Part shown: piece by piece, positions 14,076 through 18,588 of the stretch
Numbering within the stretch: the first letter of the stretch is position 1
Layout of the letters: the number at the start of each line of letters is the position of its first letter
Assembly: GCA_964521405.1 (NCBI GenBank)
Contig: CAZFRR010000264.1
Coordinates: forward strand, 1-18,588
Direction: 5' to 3'
Length of the DNA stretch: 18,588 bases
DNA from: SG8-41 sp964521405
Lineage (GTDB): Bacteria; Pseudomonadota; Gammaproteobacteria; Burkholderiales; SG8-41
Translations under genes and position numbers: made by a program
Notes under the pieces: model-generated
The model's input: the letters and a program-made list of their open reading frames with translations, nothing else
Told to the model about the DNA's origin: nothing
Databases searched by the model: none

Positions 14076-15539
14076 ATGCGTGTGGTGCAGAAAGCCCTCA
14101 CCTTCGACGATGTCCTGCTGATCCCTGCCCACTCGAACGTCCTTCCGCGCGAAGTCAGCCTCACCACCCGGCTTACCCGCGGCATCGCCCTCAATATTCC
14201 CCTGGTCTCGGCCGCCATGGACACGGTGACTGAGTCGCGCCTGGCGATTGCCATTGCACAGGAGGGGGGCATCGGCATCGTTCACAAGAACATGCCACCC
14301 AAGTCGCAGGCCGCGGAAGTCACCAAGGTCAAGCGCTTCGAGAGCGGGATCGTCAAGGACCCGATCACCATCCATCCCGGCATGAAGGTGCGGGACGTGT
14401 TGAAACTCACCGCGCAACACAAGATTTCGGGGCTGCCGGTGATCAACGACTCGGGGCGCGTGGTGGGCATCGTTACCAACCGCGATTTGCGATTCGAGAC
14501 CAAGCTCGACCAACCGGTCAGGAACATCATGACCCCGCGCCAGCGGCTGATCACGGTGCGGGAGGGGGCGAAGAGGGAAGAGGCGCTGGCGCTCATGCAC
14601 AAGCACCGCCTCGAGCGCGTGCTGGTCGTAAACAAGAACTTCGAGCTGTGCGGGCTGATCACGGTCAAGGACATCCTCAAGTCCACCGAGCATCCCAGTG
14701 CCTGCAAGGACAGCCTGGGACGGCTGCGTGTGGGCGCGGCGATCGGCGTTGGTGAAGGGACCGATGAGCGCGCTGAGGCGCTCATCGAGGCGGGCGTGGA
14801 CGTGATCGTCGTGGACACGGCTCATGGCCATTCGAAGAACGTGCTGGATCGCGTGAAATGGGTGAAACGCCGCTTCCCCAGGATCCAGGTCATAGGCGGC
14901 AACATCGCCACCGCAGCAGCCGCCAAGGCGCTCGTCGATCATGGCGCGGACGGCGTGAAAGTCGGCATCGGGCCGGGCTCGATCTGCACGACGCGGATCG
15001 TTGCCGGGATCGGCGTGCCGCAGATCAGCGCGATCACCAACGTGGCCAAGGCGCTTGCCAAGAGCGACGTGCCGCTGATCGCCGATGGCGGGATACGCTA
15101 TTCCGGCGATATTGCGAAGGCGATTGCCGCCGGCGCTCACGCGGTGATGATCGGGAGCCTCTTCGCGGGAACCGAGGAGTCGCCGGGCGATATTGAGCTC
15201 TTTCAGGGCCGCTCCTACAAGTCCTACCGGGGAATGGGGTCGCTTTCCGCCATGCAGCAGGGCTCCGCGGACCGTTATTTCCAGGACGAGGAGCCGGACA
15301 CCGACAAGCTGGTGCCGGAAGGCGTGGAGGGCAGGGTGCCGTACAAGGGCCAGCTCACGCCCCTAGTGCAGCAGTTGACCGGCGGGCTGCGCTCGAGCAT
15401 GGGCTATCTCGGCTGCGCCAGCATCGAGGAAGTGCGCACGCGCGCGGAATTCGTTGAAATCACCCATGCCGGCATCCGCGAGTCTCACGTCCACGACGTG
15501 CAGATCGTGAAGGAAGCGCCCAACTACCGGGTCGAGTAA
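14076..15539 (+). CDS. guaB: Inosine-5'-monophosphate dehydrogenase
   Basis: A 487-residue NAD-dependent enzyme converting IMP to XMP, the committed step of guanine nucleotide synthesis (E. coli 488). The N-terminus RVVQKALTFDDVLLIPAHSNVLP is diagnostic. Two CBS domains (about 95-205) lie inside the barrel, with PITIHPGMKVRDVL and RQRLITVREGAKREEAL marking each repeat. The catalytic loop GIGPGSICTTR carries Cys304, matching Cys305 of E. coli. The flap and C-terminus (YRGMGSLSAMQQGS, DRYFQDEE, VPEGVEGRVPYKG) are intact. I chose ATG 14076 because it begins at the conserved residues and lies downstream of the predicted promoter. It is followed by guaA after 86 bases containing a repeat. Confidence 0.97.
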   Translation: MRVVQKALTFDDVLLIPAHSNVLPREVSLTTRLTRGIALNIPLVSAAMDTVTESRLAIAIAQEGGIGIVHKNMPPKSQAAEVTKVKRFESGIVKDPITIHPGMKVRDVLKLTAQHKISGLPVINDSGRVVGIVTNRDLRFETKLDQPVRNIMTPRQRLITVREGAKREEALALMHKHRLERVLVVNKNFELCGLITVKDILKSTEHPSACKDSLGRLRVGAAIGVGEGTDERAEALIEAGVDVIVVDTAHGHSKNVLDRVKWVKRRFPRIQVIGGNIATAAAAKALVDHGADGVKVGIGPGSICTTRIVAGIGVPQISAITNVAKALAKSDVPLIADGGIRYSGDIAKAIAAGAHAVMIGSLFAGTEESPGDIELFQGRSYKSYRGMGSLSAMQQGSADRYFQDEEPDTDKLVPEGVEGRVPYKGQLTPLVQQLTGGLRSSMGYLGCASIEEVRTRAEFVEITHAGIRESHVHDVQIVKEAPNYRVE

Positions 15540-15540
15540 A

Positions 15541-15620
15541 TGGTGAATCGTAAATAGTAAATGGTAGGAACCGCCACGCGCGGGCAGCGCACGATTCGCC
15601 ATTCGCGATTTGCCTTTCAC
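15541..15620. repeat. Inverted heptad repeat, GTGAAT/GTAAAT family (guaB/guaA spacer)
   Basis: The left arm reads in 7-base units TGGTGAA, TCGTAAA, TAGTAAA, TGGTAGG (15541-15568). The right arm reads GATTCGC, CATTCGC, GATTTGC, CTTTCAC (15593-15620). Their best alignment as inverted arms matches at about 16 of 22 positions, around a GC-rich core. It starts one base after the guaB stop and ends 5 bases before the guaA start. It has the same architecture as the GTTGAGT-family elements but an unrelated sequence. Confidence 0.8.
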
Positions 15621-15625
15621 TGACA

Positions 15626-17209
15626 ATGCAGCACGAAAAGATCCTCATCCTCGATTTCGGCGCGCAGTACACGCAATTGATTGCGCGCCGGGTCCGCGAA
15701 GCCCGCGTCTACTGCGAGATCCATCCCTACGACGTGGACGACAAGTTCGTCCGCGACTTCAATCCACGCGGCGTCATCCTCTCCGGCGGTCCGGCATCGG
15801 TGTGGGAGGGCGGCACGCCGCGGGCCCCGCAGAGCGTGTTCGAGCTGGGCGTGCCGGTGCTCGGCATCTGCTACGGTATGCAGACCATGGCGGACCAGTT
15901 GGGTGGGAAGGTCGAAATGGGCAAGGTGCGCGAGTTCGGTTATGCGGAACTGCGGGCGCGCGGCCACACGGCGCTGCTGATGGGCATCCAGGACCGGGTG
16001 AACCCGGAAGGCCACGGCCTGCTGGATGTGTGGATGAGCCACGGCGACAAGGTGGTCGAGATGCCCCAGGGCTTCAAGCTGTTGGCTTCCACCGACGCCT
16101 GCCCGATCGCCGGCATGGCCGACGAGAAACGCCGGTTCTACGGCGTGCAGTTCCATCCCGAGGTTACGCATACAAAGCAGGGCAAGGCTCTCCTCTCTCG
16201 CTTTGCGCTGGAGATCTGCGGCCTCACCGGCGACTGGAGCATGCCCGACTTCGTCGAGGAGGCGACAGCGCGCATCCGTTCACAGGTTGGCGCTGAAGAG
16301 GTCGTGCTCGGGTTATCCGGCGGCGTGGATTCATCGGTTGCTGCGGCGCTCATTCACAGGGCGATCGGCAAGCAGCTCACCTGCGTGTTCGTGGACCATG
16401 GTCTTCTGAGGCTCAACGAGGCGGAGCAGGTGATGAGCACTTTCGCCGGCAATCTCGGCACGAAGGTGATACAGGTGGACGCGCGCGACCAGTTCATGAA
16501 ACACCTCAAGGGGGTGGCCGATCCCGAGCAGAAGCGTCGCATCATCGGCCGCGAGTTCATCGAGGTATTCCAGCGCGAAGCCTCGAAGCTGCCCAAGGTC
16601 AAATGGCTGGCGCAGGGCACGATCTACCCCGATGTGATCGAGTCCGCAGGCGCCAAGACGAAAAAGGCGCACAGCATCAAATCCCACCACAACGTCGGGG
16701 GCCTGCCCGACACGCTCCATCTCAAGCTGCTTGAGCCGTTGCGCGAGCTGTTCAAGGACGAAGTGCGGGAGTTGGGCATTGCCCTGGGGCTGCCGCGCGA
16801 GATGGTGTTCCGCCACCCGTTCCCTGGTCCCGGACTCGGCGTCCGGATCCTGGGCGAAGTGAAGGCGGAGTACGCCGACCTGCTGCGCCGCGCCGACGCG
16901 ATCTTCATCGACGAGCTGCGCGCCGCCAAGGACGCCGATGGCGTGGACTGGTACGACAAGACGGCCCAGGCCTTCGCGGTCTTCATACCGGTGAAATCCG
17001 TGGGCGTCATGGGCGACGGCCGCACCTATGAGTACGTGGTGGCCCTGCGCGCCGTTCAAACCACCGATTTCATGACCGCGCATTGGGCGCCATTGCCGCA
17101 CGAGCTCCTGGCAAAGGTGTCCAATCGCATCATCAACGAGGTGCGCGGCATCAACCGCGTGGCCTACGATATCTCGAGCAAGCCGCCGGCGACGATCGAG
17201 TGGGAATAA
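15626..17209 (+). CDS. guaA: GMP synthase (glutamine-hydrolysing)
   Basis: A 527-residue enzyme converting XMP to GMP using glutamine and ATP (E. coli 525). The class I glutamine amidotransferase domain (1 to about 200) has the nucleophile Cys82 in GICYGMQTM, and His177 and Glu179 in GVQFHPEVTH. The ATP pyrophosphatase domain has the P-loop LSGGVDSSVAAAL with S231-S237. The C-terminal dimerisation/XMP-binding domain ends at YDISSKPPATIEWE. No Shine-Dalgarno sequence is visible, because the upstream bases are the arm of an inverted heptad repeat. It is probably co-transcribed with guaB and continues, 14 bases later, into the outer-membrane protein gene. Confidence 0.97.
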   Translation: MQHEKILILDFGAQYTQLIARRVREARVYCEIHPYDVDDKFVRDFNPRGVILSGGPASVWEGGTPRAPQSVFELGVPVLGICYGMQTMADQLGGKVEMGKVREFGYAELRARGHTALLMGIQDRVNPEGHGLLDVWMSHGDKVVEMPQGFKLLASTDACPIAGMADEKRRFYGVQFHPEVTHTKQGKALLSRFALEICGLTGDWSMPDFVEEATARIRSQVGAEEVVLGLSGGVDSSVAAALIHRAIGKQLTCVFVDHGLLRLNEAEQVMSTFAGNLGTKVIQVDARDQFMKHLKGVADPEQKRRIIGREFIEVFQREASKLPKVKWLAQGTIYPDVIESAGAKTKKAHSIKSHHNVGGLPDTLHLKLLEPLRELFKDEVRELGIALGLPREMVFRHPFPGPGLGVRILGEVKAEYADLLRRADAIFIDELRAAKDADGVDWYDKTAQAFAVFIPVKSVGVMGDGRTYEYVVALRAVQTTDFMTAHWAPLPHELLAKVSNRIINEVRGINRVAYDISSKPPATIEWE

Positions 17210-17223
17210 TAATCAGGGGGAAA

Positions 17224-18048
17224 ATGAATAGCGAACCGGGAAAAACGGGTCGAAAGGGAAAGCTGGCTGGCTGGGCAGCGTGGTGTTTCACGTTTGGCCT
17301 TGCCCTCGCGCCGGGTCTGGTATGGGCGTATCAGCCGCTGATCACCGATGACACCGGCACGCAGGGCGCGGGCGGCAATCAGCTCGAAGGCGGCTTCTTG
17401 CGCACGACCGACAAGCACGCGGGCGGCAAGGATGTGACGCTCGAGGCGGCGGCGGTCTATACCCGCGGCATCAGCGATACAGTCGATGTATTTATCGGCG
17501 TTCCCTACCTGCGGGTCGAGCCCGCGGGAGCGATGACGGAAAGCGGGTGGAGCAATACGGCGATCGGAGCCAAGTGGCGTTTTTTCGAGGATGAAAAGAG
17601 CAAGCTGAGCTTCGCCCTGAAGCCCATATTGCAGCTCCCGGTGTCCAGCGGCAAGGAAGCAAGCGGGCTGGGGCAGGCAAAGACATCCTGGCGGCTCGAT
17701 CTCCTGATGACCCAGGAAACGGGATTCGGCGCGGTGCATGCGAACCTGGCTTCAACCCGGGTCAATTACGAGGACAACGCGCTGAATGATGCCACCCGGC
17801 GCTCGCAGTTCCGCCTGTCCGTGGCGCCGGTATGGGACGTGACCGAGCAATTCAAGCTCGCTTTTGATACCGGCATCATGACCAACCCCGATCGTGCGGA
17901 GAAGTCGCATATGGGCTACGTCGAGTTGGGCGCTATCTACTCGCCCTCCAAGGAACTCGATCTCGCGCTGGGCATCATCTACAACAACCATGACGGATCC
18001 GTGAAGACCACCTACCTGACCGCGGGTGTGACCTGGCGCTTCAAGTGA
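17224..18048 (+). CDS. Predicted outer-membrane protein (phenol-degradation MetA-like 'transporter' family)
   Basis: A 274-residue protein. A basic N-terminus and hydrophobic stretch (about 13-36, ending LAPGLVWA) form a signal peptide. The mature part starts YQPLITDDTGTQGAGGNQLEGGF and consists of alternating amphipathic strands ending in TYLTAGVTWRFK, a C-terminal aromatic pattern typical of outer-membrane beta-barrels. The N-terminal PLITDDTGTQG-type sequence recalls the 'MetA-pathway of phenol degradation' group of proteins, whose substrate is generally unknown. I chose ATG 17224, preceded by CAGGGGGA; the frame extends upstream only as a shadow of guaA. Its place between guaA and tadA looks like an accessory insertion in a conserved order. 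The family assignment is from recall of sequence pattern and is moderate. Confidence 0.7.
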   Translation: MNSEPGKTGRKGKLAGWAAWCFTFGLALAPGLVWAYQPLITDDTGTQGAGGNQLEGGFLRTTDKHAGGKDVTLEAAAVYTRGISDTVDVFIGVPYLRVEPAGAMTESGWSNTAIGAKWRFFEDEKSKLSFALKPILQLPVSSGKEASGLGQAKTSWRLDLLMTQETGFGAVHANLASTRVNYEDNALNDATRRSQFRLSVAPVWDVTEQFKLAFDTGIMTNPDRAEKSHMGYVELGAIYSPSKELDLALGIIYNNHDGSVKTTYLTAGVTWRFK

Positions 18049-18096
18049 TCCTTGGTGGACGTTCGCGACTGCTCTGCCCGCGCACTCTTGATACTC

Positions 18097-18561
18097 ATGA
18101 GCGATGAAGCCTTCATGCGAGAGGCGTTGTCGCTGGCCAGCCAGGCCGCAGCAGCGGGCGAGGTGCCGGTGGGGGCGGTCGTGGTCAAGGAGGGGGCCGT
18201 TGTCGGCCGTGGCTACAACCGGCCGGTTTCGAGCCGCGACCCCACCGCGCATGCCGAGGTGGTTGCTCTGCGTGACGCCGCCGAGCGCATTGGCAACTAT
18301 CGTCTTAACGACTGCGTGCTCTACGTGACCCTGGAGCCGTGCGTGATGTGCGCCGGCGCCATCATGCACGCCCGCATTGCGCAGGTCGTGTATGGGGCCG
18401 CGGATCCCAAGTCCGGCGCCTGCGGCAGCGTGGTGAACCTGTTCGCCGAGAGCCGACTCAATCACCATGCGGTGGTCGCCAGCGGCGTGCTGGCCGAAGA
18501 GGCAGGAAAGCTGCTGCAGGACTTCTTCTCGGCGCGACGTCAGACGCCCGGTCATGCCTAG
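18097..18561 (+). CDS. tadA: tRNA-specific adenosine-34 deaminase TadA
   Basis: A 154-residue zinc deaminase that converts A34 to inosine in tRNA-Arg(ACG). The active site is complete: HAE at 52-54 (His zinc ligand, Glu proton shuttle) and PCVMC with Cys82 and Cys85. The conserved DPKSGACGSVVNLF and LNHHAVV stretches follow. I chose ATG 18097 (MSDEAFMREALSLA), where the family begins; a TTG at 18052 would add 15 unlike residues. No strong Shine-Dalgarno site is seen. It follows the outer-membrane gene by 48 bases, and its stop overlaps a possible next start at 18554. Confidence 0.95.
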   Translation: MSDEAFMREALSLASQAAAAGEVPVGAVVVKEGAVVGRGYNRPVSSRDPTAHAEVVALRDAAERIGNYRLNDCVLYVTLEPCVMCAGAIMHARIAQVVYGAADPKSGACGSVVNLFAESRLNHHAVVASGVLAEEAGKLLQDFFSARRQTPGHA

Positions 18562-18588
18562 GATATTCATTGATATCGGCTCGCAAGC
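18554..18588 (+). CDS. Start of a further gene (partial); possibly an L,D-transpeptidase
   Basis: An ATG overlapping the tadA stop by 8 bases opens a frame reading MPRIFIDIGSQA to the window end. The overlap is typical of coupled genes. The alternating 'I-D-I..Q' start resembles the first strand of ErfK/YbiS-type L,D-transpeptidases that often follow tadA in betaproteobacteria. Twelve codons are too few to be sure. Confidence 0.3.
   Translation, partial: MPRIFIDIGSQ

Noticed and set aside
13980..15140. 386-codon minus-strand frame opposite guaB
   Set aside because: Shadow of guaB, running through its promoter; no family features.

Overview
The window reads as chromosomal core-genome sequence from a GC-rich betaproteobacterium. 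The 23S/5S ends, the rimP-nusA-infB-rbfA-truB-rpsO-pnp order and the smpB/ratA-rnfH-guaB-guaA-tadA neighbourhood all fit that class. I cannot fix the genus from sequence alone. All long genes look intact and vertically inherited. I see no prophage, transposase, CRISPR array or toxin island.

Layout. Bases 1-524 are the 3' end of an rRNA operon (end of 23S, a 5S gene, an intrinsic terminator). Bases 533-723 hold a hairpin-rich element whose two ends are inverted copies of the 5S 3' terminus. A promoter and a leader hairpin then precede rimP-nusA-infB-rbfA-truB, the transcription-antitermination, translation-initiation and 30S-maturation operon. rpsO and pnp follow, with their own promoter and two terminators. 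dksA lies on the minus strand. tRNA-Arg(TCT) and tRNA-His(GTG) come next, then an NfeD/stomatin-type membrane pair. smpB (minus) and ratA-rnfH (plus) diverge from a shared short region with a palindrome. A small secreted DUF4124-type gene (minus) precedes guaB and guaA (last two steps to GMP), a predicted outer-membrane protein, tadA (tRNA adenosine deaminase) and the first codons of another gene.

Functional theme. Most genes serve the ribosome and RNA: rRNA, RimP/RbfA (30S assembly), NusA, IF2, TruB, S15, PNPase, SmpB, tRNAs and TadA. Stringent-response and purine genes (dksA, guaBA) lie nearby.

Most unusual content. The intergenic spaces carry several classes of short repeat. Three sequence-unrelated families share a strict 7-base period: GTTGAGT-type at infB/rbfA and between the tRNAs, GTGAAT/GTAAAT-type at guaB/guaA, and ACCCGTC-type at ratA/rnfH. 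In the first two families the heptad tracts are paired as inverted arms around a short core. They sit on translation-initiation regions (rbfA, guaA), just after a tRNA, or inside a coding sequence (rnfH N-terminus). A separate 71-base two-hairpin repeat lies downstream of rnfH. These repeats and the 5S-derived element are the best candidates for something little described; the genes themselves are ordinary.
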